64,000 bases of DNA, taken from assembly GCA_004000515.1 (NCBI GenBank), contig CP034537.1, positions 4,044,001 to 4,108,000 of the forward strand, in the 5' to 3' direction. This DNA comes from Pseudomonas poae (GTDB lineage Bacteria; Pseudomonadota; Gammaproteobacteria; Pseudomonadales; Pseudomonadaceae). The notes beneath the pieces are model-generated. The model ran no database searches. It was not told the DNA's origin and saw only the letters and a program-made list of their open reading frames with translations. The position numbers and the translations under genes were made by a program. Positions 21,229 to 30,405 of this stretch are shown here, in pieces (the stretch's first letter is position 1; every line of letters begins with the position of its first letter).

Positions 21229-22179
21229 TTACAGGTAGTTCACGATAAAGGTGACTTCGGTGTTGGCACTGCCGGCCTTGAGATCGCCGGTCGGCAGGCG
21301 GTAATACGCCGCGGACAAGGGGATCTTGAAACTAGTACCGGTGGTGGTGAAACCGTTGAAGGTGTAGTCAGTGCCGAATGCGACAGGTTGCCCGGTTTCG
21401 TTCATCAATTGCAGGCCGATGCCGGTGGCAGTGGAGCCGGCATTCAGCGCCACTACACCTTTTGTCGCGTCGATGACTGGTGTCGTGGCCTTGAGCGAAT
21501 AGGTCACTTTTTTGATGCCGGTCTGGCACTGGTTCAAGCCGATGTTGAAGCGAATGGTCCGAGGGGTCGAGCCGGCATCGCGAAACTCCCAGAGCTGATA
21601 GTCGTCGCCCATGGCCACCGGTACGGACGGGGTTTGGCAGGACGCGGCGTTCAGCACGAGCGCGTTGGTCAGGTTGAACTTGGAGATGATCAGTTCGTCG
21701 TCTTTCAAGGTGGCCAGGTTGCCAGACGCAATCTTGACCTGTGAAGCCAGCGGCCCGGACTTGATGATTTCCAGCCGGACCGACCCCGCCTGAATGCCAT
21801 AACCACCGGCCTTGAGGGTGAATGGCGCAGTCTCATAGCGACTCAGTGTGTCGATCCAGATCCGGAACGACAGCCCCGTCTTGCCCAGGGGGAAGGTCGA
21901 CCCAGTGGTGACTGTGCCAAATACAGGGTTTATCACCATGCCGTATTGCGAGGCGGCACTGCAGCTCCAGCTGTTTTGAGCGGATTGCACGGTTTCCTGG
22001 TAAACCACCGTGCCGTCGGGTGTGTCAGCGGGAATTGTCAGGCTGCCGGTGGCCAGGCTTGCGCCGAAATTGAGGGTTTCATTGGTATTGACGCTGGCTG
22101 TGCAATTCGCGGCGAAGGCGGCGGGCGTGCCTATCAAAGTGAGCGCTGTGAGGCAGGTTAGCTGTTTCAAATAGGTCAT
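21229..22179 (-). CDS. fimbrial adhesin / tip subunit (two-domain)
   Basis: 316 residues from MTYLKQLTCL (ATG at 22179; a TTG five codons upstream is less likely). After the signal peptide (TPAAFA), the N-terminal half starts ANCTASVNTNETLNFG and holds a cysteine pair (NC and WSC). The C-terminal half is a pilin-like domain with a cysteine pair (AASCQTP, NQCQTG) and a terminal beta strand (TEVTFIVNYL) for donor-strand exchange. This length and layout fit a tip adhesin, like CupD4-type proteins. Unlike PA14 cupD it lies on the far side of the regulatory genes from the usher, with its own upstream element. Confidence 0.72.
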   Translation of the reverse strand: MTYLKQLTCLTALTLIGTPAAFAANCTASVNTNETLNFGASLATGSLTIPADTPDGTVVYQETVQSAQNSWSCSAASQYGMVINPVFGTVTTGSTFPLGKTGLSFRIWIDTLSRYETAPFTLKAGGYGIQAGSVRLEIIKSGPLASQVKIASGNLATLKDDELIISKFNLTNALVLNAASCQTPSVPVAMGDDYQLWEFRDAGSTPRTIRFNIGLNQCQTGIKKVTYSLKATTPVIDATKGVVALNAGSTATGIGLQLMNETGQPVAFGTDYTFNGFTTTGTSFKIPLSAAYYRLPTGDLKAGSANTEVTFIVNYL

Positions 22180-22243
22180 GGGGAAAGGCGACAACGGTTG
22201 GCCAAGGGGTTATGAAGACTAATCGGCCGATGTGTTGTGGCCC

Positions 22244-22261
22244 ATCAGGCAATCCCTAGAA
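22244..22261 (-). promoter_or_regulatory. conserved 18-bp element, copy 3 (upstream of adhesin)
   Basis: ATCAGGCAATCCCTAGAA, differing at two positions from the copy upstream of the pilin. It lies 65-82 bp upstream of the adhesin ATG. Both sites are also near a GACTAATCGG/GATTAGTCGG sequence (22217-22226 and 13298-13307). Confidence 0.55.
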
Positions 22262-22306
22262 CGCCACCGCTCATCCGGCAATTAGCAAGCAAGCTAATTA
22301 TTCCAT

Positions 22307-22361
22307 TTGACATTCGCTGCCTAAGCAGTAACATCTGGTCATACTTTCACTGCCTAGGCAG
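22307..22361 (+). promoter_or_regulatory. emr operon promoter with two MarR-type operator dyads
   Basis: A -35 box TTGACA (22307-22312) and a -10-like TAACAT (22329-22334) are 16 bases apart. The palindrome CTGCCTAAGCAG (22317-22328) fills the spacer. A second, perfect palindrome CTGCCTAGGCAG (22350-22361) lies 33 bases (about three helical turns) downstream, just past the expected start of transcription. This is the layout expected for autorepression by the MarR protein encoded next. An additional dyad TTAGC-N6-GCTAA is at 22282-22297. Confidence 0.7.
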
Positions 22362-22379
22362 TAATAAGGTGACTTCCCA

Positions 22380-22849
22380 ATGAAACACTTCACCCCCGAC
22401 AACTTCCACAACTGCCACCTCGGCCTGTTGCTGGGCCGCGCCGCATTGCTCAAAGACCGCATCATCGACACCCACATGGAGCCGTACGGCATCACCGCCG
22501 CGCAGTTCAAGGTGTTGGTGATCATGGCGCTCTACGGCATCGACACCCCGGCCGAGCTGTGTCGCCACCTGTCGCTGGACAGCGGCTCGATGACGCGCAT
22601 GCTCGACCGCCTGGAGCAAAGGGCCTGCTTGAACGCCAACGCACCGCCCAGGACCGTCGCCAGGTTCAGCTCGTATTGACGGCCGAAGGCCAGAAACTCG
22701 CGGACACCTTGCCCCACGTCGGCACCGACGCCTTGAACCAATTGGCGGGCTCCCTGGAATCCGGCGAGCTGGAAGCCCTGGAACGGATTCTCAAGAAAAT
22801 TCTGATAGCCGCAGGTGACTCGATCACGCTGTTGCGGGTAGGTAAATGA
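22380..22849 (+). CDS. MarR-family repressor of the efflux operon (frame broken)
   Basis: 156 residues after correction. Winged-helix MarR fold: helix 1-2 region with GLLLGRAALL, the recognition helix LCRHLSLDSGSMTRMLDRLE (about residues 60-80) and the wing with RTAQDRRQVQLVLTAEG (the DxRxxxxxLT motif). An A is missing at 22618-22620; restoring it reads LEQKGLLERQRTA. First gene of the operon, overlapping the outer-membrane factor start by four bases (ATGATG junction), and preceded by two matching palindromes. Members of this group release DNA when bound by phenolic or lipophilic ligands, so an inducible pump is likely. Confidence 0.85.
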
Positions 22850-24300
22850 TGAACACACGCGCACTTAGCCTCGTGTTGGTGGCCATGAGCATGGCCGGTT
22901 GCGCCAATTTCAGTGGTCTCGACACCCAGGGCCAGCGCCTCGATGCCAATACCCTGCAAACCGGCAAGTCGTTGAGCGGCGTAACCTTGTCGCAGGCTGC
23001 CTGGCCCACCGCTGACTGGTGGAAAAGCCTCGGCGACCCACAACTTGACGGCCTGATCCAGGAAGCCCTGCAGAACAGCCCCGACATGCAAGTAGCCAGC
23101 GCCCGCGCCCACCAGGCCGAAGCTGCGGCCTTTGCCGCCGACGCCGCGCGCATGCCGACCCTGGACGCCAGCGCCGGTATCAGCCGATCGCGCCTGGCCA
23201 AGGACCAAGACCCGCTGGGGCAGGGCGATGCCTACGCCACCGTGCGTAATATCGGCGCCAGCTTCAATTACAACTTCGACCTGTGGGGTGGCCAGCGCGC
23301 CGCCTGGGAAGCCGCGCTGGGCCAGGCCCGCGCCGCCGAAGTCGACCAACAGGCCGCCTGCCTGACCCTGGCCGCCAACGTGGCCAAGGCCTACAGCGAC
23401 CTGGGCCAGGCGCATATCGTGCGTGACCTGGCCAGCGATGACCTCAAGCGCACCCGCCAGATGCTCGACCTGGGCAAGCGTCGCTTGAGCTCGGGCATTG
23501 ACAGCCAGTACCAGTACCAGCAGACCGAAAGCCTGGAAGCCAGCTCCCAGTCGCAATTGATCGACGCGGAAAAACAACTGTCGAGTGCCAAGATCGCCCT
23601 GGCCGTGTTGCTCGGCAAAGGCCCTGACCGTGGCAGCGAGTTGACCCGCCCCAACGTGCTCAAGCCTAGCGCCGTGGCCGTGCCTTCGGTGTTGCCTGCC
23701 GAACTGCTGGGTCGCCGCCCTGACCTGATCGCCGCCCGTTGGCGTGTCGAGGCCGCGAGCAAAAACGTGGCCGCGAGCAAGACCCGCTTCTACCCCAACC
23801 TCAACCTGAGCGCGAGCGCTGGGGCGGAGTCGTTGCTGGGGGATGCGATGTTCGGTTCGGCCAGCCGCTTCTTCAGTATTGCGCCGACCCTTTCGCTGCC
23901 GATCTTCGACGGCGGTCGCCTGCGTGCTGACCTCGATGCGCGCGACGCCGACTACGACCTGGCCGTGGCCCAGTACAACAAAACCCTGGTGCAAGCCCTG
24001 GGTGACATTGGCAACACCCTTGCTCAGTTGCGCGACACCGGTCGGCAGATCCAGGCCCAGCAACATGCCGCTGACATCGCCCAGCAGTCCTACGACACCG
24101 GCGTGCAGCGCTACAGCTCCGGCATCGGTAATTACCTGGATGTGCTCAGCATTGAGCAGCAATTGCTGCAGGCCCAGCGTCAGCTGGCGACCTTGAATGC
24201 CGCGCAGATCGATCTGTCGATTCAATTGATGCAAGCCCTGGGTGGCGGGTTCAACGCCGCAAATGTGGCAGCGGCCACCCCAGCAACGCGTACGGAATAA
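22846..24300 (+). CDS. efflux outer-membrane factor, NodT/OprM family lipoprotein
   Basis: 484 residues. Lipoprotein signal with lipobox (LVAMSMAGC, Cys about residue 20). Two repeated OEP domains follow with long coiled-coil helices (ARAHQAEAAAFAADAARMPTLDASAG; and RRPDLIAARWRVEAASKNVAASKTRFYPNL, cited by motif type). It forms the trimeric outer-membrane duct for the pump encoded by the next two genes. The start overlaps the regulator stop; the next gene begins 16 bases after its stop. Confidence 0.9.
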   Translation: MMNTRALSLVLVAMSMAGCANFSGLDTQGQRLDANTLQTGKSLSGVTLSQAAWPTADWWKSLGDPQLDGLIQEALQNSPDMQVASARAHQAEAAAFAADAARMPTLDASAGISRSRLAKDQDPLGQGDAYATVRNIGASFNYNFDLWGGQRAAWEAALGQARAAEVDQQAACLTLAANVAKAYSDLGQAHIVRDLASDDLKRTRQMLDLGKRRLSSGIDSQYQYQQTESLEASSQSQLIDAEKQLSSAKIALAVLLGKGPDRGSELTRPNVLKPSAVAVPSVLPAELLGRRPDLIAARWRVEAASKNVAASKTRFYPNLNLSASAGAESLLGDAMFGSASRFFSIAPTLSLPIFDGGRLRADLDARDADYDLAVAQYNKTLVQALGDIGNTLAQLRDTGRQIQAQQHAADIAQQSYDTGVQRYSSGIGNYLDVLSIEQQLLQAQRQLATLNAAQIDLSIQLMQALGGGFNAANVAAATPATRTE

Positions 24301-24315
24301 TTTGAGGTATTAGTC

Positions 24316-25509
24316 ATGGCCACTGCCGACAGCAACGCCGCAACAGAAAAAGACACCAACCCACGCAAGCGCAAGGTCATGCTGATTGGCCTGGCGCTGA
24401 TCGTCATCCTCGGCGTCGTAGGCGTATGGGGCTGGTATGAGCTCTACGGGCGCTTCAGCGAAAGCACCGACGACGCCTACGTGAATGGCAACGTGGTGGA
24501 AATCACCCCGCTGGTCACCGGTACTGTGGTGAGCATCGGCGCCGACGATGGCGACCTGGTCCACGAAGGCCAGGTGCTGGTCAACTTCGACCCGAACGAC
24601 GCGGCCGTCGGCCTGCAAAGTGCCCAGGCCAACCTGGCCCGCACCGTGCGCCAGGTGCGTGGTTTGTACAGCAACGTCGATGGCATGAAAGCCCAGGTAT
24701 TGGCGCAACAAGCCAACGTGCAAAAGGCCCAGGACAACTACAACCGTCGTAAGAACCTTGCCGCCGGCGGCGCGATTTCCCAGGAAGAACTGTCCCACGC
24801 CCGTGACGACCTGACCTCGGCGCAAAACGCCCTGGCCAACGTGCAGCAGCAGTTCAAGACCAGCAGCGCGCTGGTGGATGACACCGTGATCTCGTCCCAC
24901 CCGGACGTACAAGCCGCCGCAGCCCAATTGCGCCAGGCCTACCTGACCAATGCGCGCAGCACCTTGATCGCACCGGTCACCGGCTATGTGGCCAAACGCA
25001 CCGTGCAGTTGGGCCAGCGCGTACAGCCAGGCACGGCCTTGATGGCCGTGATCCCGCTGGACCAGCTGTGGATCGACGCCAACTTCAAGGAAACCCAACT
25101 GCGCAATATGCGCATCGGCCAGCCGGTGGACATCGAGTCGGATATCTACGGCAGTGATGTCAAGTTCAGCGGCACCATCGACAGCCTTGGCGCCGGCACC
25201 GGCAGCGCGTTCGCCTTGCTGCCGGCGCAGAACGCCACCGGTAACTGGATCAAGATCGTGCAACGGGTACCGGTGCGCATCCACGTCAACGCCGACGAAC
25301 TGGCCAAGCACCCACTGCGGGTAGGGCTGTCCACCGTGGTCAACGTTGACCTGCACGACCAGAGCGGCCCGGTGCTGGCGCAACAAGCGCCGCAAAAAGC
25401 CTCGTTCACCACCAGCGTGTATGACCGCCAATTGGCCGAAGCCGACGCCATGATCACCCAGTTGATCCATGACAACAGCCTCGCCGCTCCCAAGGCTGTG
25501 CAACGCTAA
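24316..25509 (+). CDS. emrA: EmrA/HlyD-type periplasmic adaptor of multidrug efflux
   Basis: 397 residues: one N-terminal membrane helix (VMLIGLALIVILGVVGVWGW), the lipoyl-like half (STDDAYVNGNVVEITPLVTG, typical EmrA), a coiled-coil hairpin (about 100-190), the second lipoyl half (RSTLIAPVTGYVAKRTVQLG) and a beta-barrel domain. It links the MFS pump in the inner membrane to the outer-membrane factor. Its stop overlaps the emrB start (TAATG). Confidence 0.9.
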   Translation: MATADSNAATEKDTNPRKRKVMLIGLALIVILGVVGVWGWYELYGRFSESTDDAYVNGNVVEITPLVTGTVVSIGADDGDLVHEGQVLVNFDPNDAAVGLQSAQANLARTVRQVRGLYSNVDGMKAQVLAQQANVQKAQDNYNRRKNLAAGGAISQEELSHARDDLTSAQNALANVQQQFKTSSALVDDTVISSHPDVQAAAAQLRQAYLTNARSTLIAPVTGYVAKRTVQLGQRVQPGTALMAVIPLDQLWIDANFKETQLRNMRIGQPVDIESDIYGSDVKFSGTIDSLGAGTGSAFALLPAQNATGNWIKIVQRVPVRIHVNADELAKHPLRVGLSTVVNVDLHDQSGPVLAQQAPQKASFTTSVYDRQLAEADAMITQLIHDNSLAAPKAVQR

Positions 25510-27038
25510 TGAGCAATAACGCCTCCTTCACGCCACCCAGCCTGTTGATGGCCACTATTGGCCTGTCGCTGGCGACCTTTATGCAGGTGCTCGACACCAC
25601 CATCGCCAACGTGGCGTTGCCGACCATTTCCGGCAACCTCGGCGTGAGTTCGGAGCAGGGCACCTGGGTGATCACCTCGTTTGCGGTGAGTAACGCTATC
25701 GCCTTGCCGCTGACCGGTTGGCTGAGCCGCCGGTTTGGCGAGGTGAAGCTGTTCCTGTGGGCGACCATCCTGTTCGTACTGGCCTCGTTCCTGTGCGGTA
25801 TTTCCACGTCCATGCCCGAGCTGATCGGCTTTCGGGTGCTGCAAGGCTTGGTAGCGGGGCCGTTGTACCCGATGACCCAGACCTTGCTGATCGCGGTCTA
25901 CCCACCCGCCAGGCGCGGCATGGCCCTGGCGTTATTGGCGATGGTCACGGTGGTCGCGCCCATTGCGGGGCCGATCCTCGGCGGCTGGATCACCGACAGC
26001 TACAGCTGGCCGTGGATCTTCTTCATCAACGTACCCATCGGCATTTTTGCGGTGATGGTGGTGCGTTCGCAGTTGAAGAAACGCCCGGTGGAAACCAGCT
26101 ATCAGCCGATGGACTACGTCGGCCTGCTCAGCCTGATCGTCGGGGTGGGTGCCTTGCAGATCATCCTCGACAAGGGCAATGACCTGGACTGGTTCGAATC
26201 CAACTTCATCATCATTGGTGCGGCAATTTCGGTGATTGCCCTGGCGGTGTTCATTATCTGGGAACTTACCGACAAGCACCCGGTGGTCAACCTGCGGCTG
26301 TTTGCTTATCGCAATTTCCGCATCGGCACCATCGTGTTGATCCTGGGGTATGCGGGCTTCTTCGGCATCAACCTGATCTTGCCGCAGTGGCTGCAAACCC
26401 AGATGGGCTACACCGCCACCTGGGCCGGGCTGGCGGTAGCACCGATCGGTATCCTGCCGGTATTGATGTCGCCGTTCGTGGGCAAGTACGCGCACAAGTT
26501 CGACCTGCGCTTGCTGGCGGGCCTGGCGTTCCTAGCGATTGGCTTGAGCTGCTTCATGCGGGCCGGCTTCACCAATGAAGTGGACTTCCAGCATATCGCC
26601 TTGGTGCAGCTGTTCATGGGTATTGGCGTGGCGCTGTTCTTCATGCCCACCTTGACCATCCTGATGTCCGACCTGCCGCCGCACCAGATTGCCGACGGCG
26701 CTGGTTTGGCGACGTTCCTGAGGACCTTGGGCGGTAGCTTCGCGGCGTCCTTGACCACCTGGATCTGGATTCGCCGGGCTGACCAGCACCATGCGTACAT
26801 GAGCGAGAACATGACCACCTACGACTCGGCGACTCGCGATGCGTTGCAGGCGCTGGGTGGGGCAGGGCACAAGGCCTACGCGCAACTCGACCAGATTCTC
26901 ACCAGCCAGGCGTACATGATGTCCACCGTGGATTACTTCACGTTGCTGGGGTGGATGTTCATGGGGTTGATGTTGCTGGTGTGGTTGGCGAAGCCGCCGT
27001 TTACAGCGAAGGCGGGGCCAGCGGCTTCAGGCCACTGA
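25509..27038 (+). CDS. emrB: DHA2-family MFS multidrug transporter (EmrB-like)
   Basis: 509 residues with 14 predicted membrane helices. Family signatures include the motif-C-like region TLMQ-type LDTTIANVALPTI in helix 1, WVITSFAVSNAIALPLTGWLS in helix 2, the A-motif loop RRFGEVKLF, and GPILGGWITDSYSWPWIFFINVP in helix 5. It is a proton-driven exporter of hydrophobic drugs or phenolics acting with EmrA and the OMF. Substrates cannot be read from sequence. The gene ends the operon and is followed by a REP pair. Confidence 0.9.
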   Translation: MSNNASFTPPSLLMATIGLSLATFMQVLDTTIANVALPTISGNLGVSSEQGTWVITSFAVSNAIALPLTGWLSRRFGEVKLFLWATILFVLASFLCGISTSMPELIGFRVLQGLVAGPLYPMTQTLLIAVYPPARRGMALALLAMVTVVAPIAGPILGGWITDSYSWPWIFFINVPIGIFAVMVVRSQLKKRPVETSYQPMDYVGLLSLIVGVGALQIILDKGNDLDWFESNFIIIGAAISVIALAVFIIWELTDKHPVVNLRLFAYRNFRIGTIVLILGYAGFFGINLILPQWLQTQMGYTATWAGLAVAPIGILPVLMSPFVGKYAHKFDLRLLAGLAFLAIGLSCFMRAGFTNEVDFQHIALVQLFMGIGVALFFMPTLTILMSDLPPHQIADGAGLATFLRTLGGSFAASLTTWIWIRRADQHHAYMSENMTTYDSATRDALQALGGAGHKAYAQLDQILTSQAYMMSTVDYFTLLGWMFMGLMLLVWLAKPPFTAKAGPAASGH

Positions 27039-27062
27039 TCAACTAAGATTGAATGCAATCCC

Positions 27063-27150
27063 CTGTGGGAGCTGGCTTGCCGGCGATAGCATCACCTCGG
27101 TCTATCAGATGTACCGAGGTGTCCGCATCGCAGGCAAGCCAGCTCCCACA
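27063..27150. repeat. REP/REPIN inverted pair 2
   Basis: Arms TGTGGGAGCTGGCTTGCCGG (from 27064) and its inverse (27127-27150) flank a spacer that is itself palindromic (ACCTCGG..CCGAGGT). Located between convergent emrB and lpxH. Confidence 0.85.
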
Positions 27151-27175
27151 TTTTGATCAGTGTTGAGACTGAGAT

Positions 27176-27925
27176 TTAGGCGCCAGGCAACGCCAACTGC
27201 GGGTTCACAAAATCAAACGCCGCTAACTGAAACCCTTGCTCATCCACCTGCAACGCCCATCCTTGTTTGTCCCAGTCCCCCAGCACAATACGCTTGGCCG
27301 CTTGGTCGCCAATCTGCAGCTTATGAATGGCGGGGCGGTGGGTATGGCCGTGGACCAGAGTGCGCACGCCAAACTGTTGCATCACCCGTGGCACTTCCTC
27401 GGGTGTCACATCAACGATGTCGTTGGCCTTCATGCGCGTTTGCGCACGGCTCTCGCTGCGCAGCTTGCGCGCCAGTTTATGGCGGGTGCTGAGCGGCAGG
27501 TGTCGCAGGATAAACAGCACAATCGGGTTACGCAGGATGCGCCGCAGCTTCATATAGCCAACGTCGCGGGTGCATAGGCTGTCGCCGTGCATCAACAGCA
27601 CGGGTTCACCTGCCAACTGCACGACACTCGGGTCCTTGAGCAAGGTGGCACCTGCAGCTTTGCAGAACGCCTTGCCGACCAGGAAATCGCGGTTGCCATG
27701 CATGATGAAAATCGGGGTGCCGCTGTCGCTCAGTTCGCGCAGGGCTGCGCAAATCGAACGCTGAAAGGGTGTCATCCCATCGTCGCCAATCCAGGCTTCA
27801 AAAAAGTCCCCCAGAATGTACAACGCCTGGGCGCCACGGGCGCGGCCGTGGAGCAGATCCAGAAACGCCCGGGTGATGTCCGGGCGCTCCTCTTCCAGAT
27901 GCAAGTCTGAAATCAGCAATATCAC
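27176..27925 (-). CDS. lpxH: UDP-2,3-diacylglucosamine diphosphatase
   Basis: 249 residues. Cleaves UDP-2,3-diacylglucosamine to lipid X and UMP in lipid A synthesis, at the cytoplasmic face of the inner membrane. Calcineurin-type metallophosphatase motifs are all present: [41 protein letters not shown] and VHGHTHRPA. Length is normal. It overlaps ppiB by four bases in the conserved ppiB-lpxH order. Confidence 0.95.
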   Translation of the reverse strand: MILLISDLHLEEERPDITRAFLDLLHGRARGAQALYILGDFFEAWIGDDGMTPFQRSICAALRELSDSGTPIFIMHGNRDFLVGKAFCKAAGATLLKDPSVVQLAGEPVLLMHGDSLCTRDVGYMKLRRILRNPIVLFILRHLPLSTRHKLARKLRSESRAQTRMKANDIVDVTPEEVPRVMQQFGVRTLVHGHTHRPAIHKLQIGDQAAKRIVLGDWDKQGWALQVDEQGFQLAAFDFVNPQLALPGA

Positions 27926-28425
27926 CCAACGATCTCGGCTTTCTCGACGATAACGTCTTCTACCGGAACGTCCTGGTGGCCGGCTTTACCGGTGGTTTGC
28001 ACGCCTTTGATCTTGTCGACGACGTCCTGGCCTTCGGTGACTTTACCGAATACCGCGTAGCCCCAGCCTTGTACGTTCTTGCCGCTGTGGTTCAGGAAGG
28101 CGTTGTCGGCGACGTTGATGAAGAACTGCGCGGAGGCCGAATGCGGCTCCATGGTACGGGCCATGGCGACGGTGTACTTGTCGTTGGAAAGGCCGTTGTC
28201 CGCTTCGTTCTGGATGCTTGGGCGCTTGTCTTTCTTTTCTTTCATGCCAGGCTCAAAACCGCCGCCCTGGACCATGAAGTTGCCGATGACACGGTGGAAA
28301 ACGGTGTTTTCGTAGTGGCCGGCGTTCACGTACTCGATGAAGTTGGCGACGGTGATCGGCGCTTTCTCGGCGTTCAGCTCGATGACGATGTCACCGTGGT
28401 TGGTGGTCAGTTTGACTTGAGTCAT
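27922..28425 (-). CDS. ppiB: peptidyl-prolyl cis-trans isomerase B (cyclophilin)
   Basis: 167 residues, no signal peptide, so cytoplasmic. Cyclophilin core: [23 protein letters not shown] with the catalytic Arg-Phe-Gln region, [13 protein letters not shown], and [18 protein letters not shown]. It catalyses proline isomerisation in protein folding. It is divergent from glnS and the first gene of the ppiB-lpxH pair. Confidence 0.95.
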   Translation of the reverse strand: MTQVKLTTNHGDIVIELNAEKAPITVANFIEYVNAGHYENTVFHRVIGNFMVQGGGFEPGMKEKKDKRPSIQNEADNGLSNDKYTVAMARTMEPHSASAQFFINVADNAFLNHSGKNVQGWGYAVFGKVTEGQDVVDKIKGVQTTGKAGHQDVPVEDVIVEKAEIVG

Positions 28426-28685
28426 GGTCGTTTCTCTTTCAAGGAATTCGTGGGTGTGGACGCATGCAGCGCCTTACCGGTTTGGCGAAACTTGGGCCAA
28501 GGCGCGCAGTTTAGCGTGCCCAGCAGGAATTTCGAGGTGGTTTTTTATCGCGTTCGTCATTAAAGCAGTAATTAAAGCAGCAGTTTTTGGTCGCGACCTG
28601 TCAGTGTCTTGACCGCTTCGGCTATTATGAGCGCTTTGTTTTATCTGGCCCCAACCGGCCACGAACCTGTCTGTTCAAGGATCCT

Positions 28686-30386
28686 ATGAGCAAGCCCACT
28701 GTCGACCCTACCTCGAATTCCAAGGCCGGACCTGCCGTCCCGGTCAATTTCCTGCGCCCGATCATCCAGGCGGACCTGGATTCGGGCAAGCACACGCAGA
28801 TCGTCACCCGCTTCCCGCCAGAGCCCAACGGCTACCTGCACATCGGTCACGCCAAGTCGATCTGTGTGAACTTCGGCCTGGCCCAGGAGTTCGGTGGCGT
28901 CACGCACCTGCGTTTCGACGACACCAACCCGGCCAAGGAAGACCAGGAATACATCGACGCCATCGAAAGCGACGTGAAGTGGCTGGGCTTCGAATGGTCC
29001 GGTGAAGTGCGCTATGCCTCGCAATACTTCGACCAGTTGCACGACTGGGCCGTCGAGCTGATCAAGGCCGGCAAGGCCTACGTCGACGACCTGAGCCCGG
29101 AGCAAGCCAAGGAATATCGTGGCAGCCTGACCGAACCGGGCAAGAACAGCCCGTTCCGCGACCGCTCCGTAGAAGAGAACCTCGACTGGTTCGCCCGCAT
29201 GCGTGCCGGTGAGTTCCCGGACGGTGCTCGCGTGCTGCGCGCCAAGATCGACATGGCCTCGCCGAACATGAACCTGCGCGACCCGATCATGTACCGCATC
29301 CGCCACGCCCATCACCACCAGACCGGTGACAAGTGGTGCATCTACCCGAACTACGACTTCACCCACGGTCAGTCGGACGCCATCGAAGGCATCACGCACT
29401 CCATTTGCACTTTGGAGTTCGAAAGCCATCGCCCGCTGTACGAATGGTTCCTGGAGCACCTGCCAGTGCCGGCGCAGCCGCGTCAGTACGAATTCAGCCG
29501 CCTGAACCTGAACTACACCATCACCAGCAAGCGCAAGCTCAAGCAACTGGTCGATGAGAAACACGTGCATGGCTGGGACGACCCGCGCATGTCCACGCTG
29601 TCGGGCTTCCGTCGCCGTGGCTACACGCCTGCGTCGATCCGCAACTTCTGCGACATGGTCGGCACCAACCGTTCCGATGGCGTGGTGGATTTCGGCATGC
29701 TCGAATTCAGCATTCGCAACGACCTCGACCACAGCGCGCCTCGCGCCATGTGCGTGCTGCGTCCGCTGAAAGTCGTGATCACCAACTACCCGGAAGACAA
29801 GGTCGACCACCTCGAACTGCCGCGTCATCCGCAGAAAGAAGAACTCGGCGTACGCAAGCTGCCGTTCAGCCGTGAAATCTACATCGATCGCGATGACTTC
29901 ATGGAAGAGCCGCCAAAAGGCTACAAGCGCCTGGAACCGGCGGGCGAAGTGCGCCTGCGCGGCAGCTACGTGATCCGTGCCGACGAAGCGATCAAGGACG
30001 CCGATGGCAACATCGTCGAACTGCGTTGCTCCTACGACCCGGAAACCCTGGGCAAGAACCCGGAAGGCCGCAAGGTCAAAGGCGTGATCCACTGGGTGCC
30101 GGCTGCGGCCAGCATCGAGTGCGAAGTGCGCTTGTACGATCGCCTGTTCCGCTCCCCGAACCCTGAGAAGGCCGAAGACAGCGCGAGCTTCCTCGACAAC
30201 ATCAACCCTGACTCCCTGCAAGTTCTCACTGGTTGTCGTGCCGAACCCTCGTTGGGCGACGCACAGCCGGAAGACCGTTTCCAGTTCGAGCGCGAAGGTT
30301 ACTTCTGCGCGGATATCAAGGACTCGAAACCAGGTAAACCGGTATTCAACCGTACCGTGACCTTGCGTGATTCGTGGGGCCAGTGA
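28686..30386 (+). CDS. glnS: glutaminyl-tRNA synthetase
   Basis: 566 residues from [12 protein letters not shown]; the longer frame upstream lacks conservation. Class I synthetase with the HIGH motif in [15 protein letters not shown], the GlnRS-type [10 protein letters not shown] segment, and the KMSKS equivalent TSKRKL. C-terminal anticodon-binding beta-barrels run to [10 protein letters not shown]. It charges tRNA-Gln. The divergent ppiB gene starts about 260 bases upstream. cysS follows after 19 bases. Confidence 0.95.
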   Translation: MSKPTVDPTSNSKAGPAVPVNFLRPIIQADLDSGKHTQIVTRFPPEPNGYLHIGHAKSICVNFGLAQEFGGVTHLRFDDTNPAKEDQEYIDAIESDVKWLGFEWSGEVRYASQYFDQLHDWAVELIKAGKAYVDDLSPEQAKEYRGSLTEPGKNSPFRDRSVEENLDWFARMRAGEFPDGARVLRAKIDMASPNMNLRDPIMYRIRHAHHHQTGDKWCIYPNYDFTHGQSDAIEGITHSICTLEFESHRPLYEWFLEHLPVPAQPRQYEFSRLNLNYTITSKRKLKQLVDEKHVHGWDDPRMSTLSGFRRRGYTPASIRNFCDMVGTNRSDGVVDFGMLEFSIRNDLDHSAPRAMCVLRPLKVVITNYPEDKVDHLELPRHPQKEELGVRKLPFSREIYIDRDDFMEEPPKGYKRLEPAGEVRLRGSYVIRADEAIKDADGNIVELRCSYDPETLGKNPEGRKVKGVIHWVPAAASIECEVRLYDRLFRSPNPEKAEDSASFLDNINPDSLQVLTGCRAEPSLGDAQPEDRFQFEREGYFCADIKDSKPGKPVFNRTVTLRDSWGQ

Positions 30387-30405
30387 TTAGTCAGAAGGGT
30401 TCATC

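Noticed and set aside
9289..22849. Degenerate, dying fimbrial locus because several genes are frame-broken
   Set aside because: The same kind of break occurs in core genes such as cysS, mnhE and tamB, and all motifs are otherwise intact.
28641..30221. 526-codon minus-strand open frame opposite glnS
   Set aside because: Antisense shadow of a strongly conserved synthetase gene.
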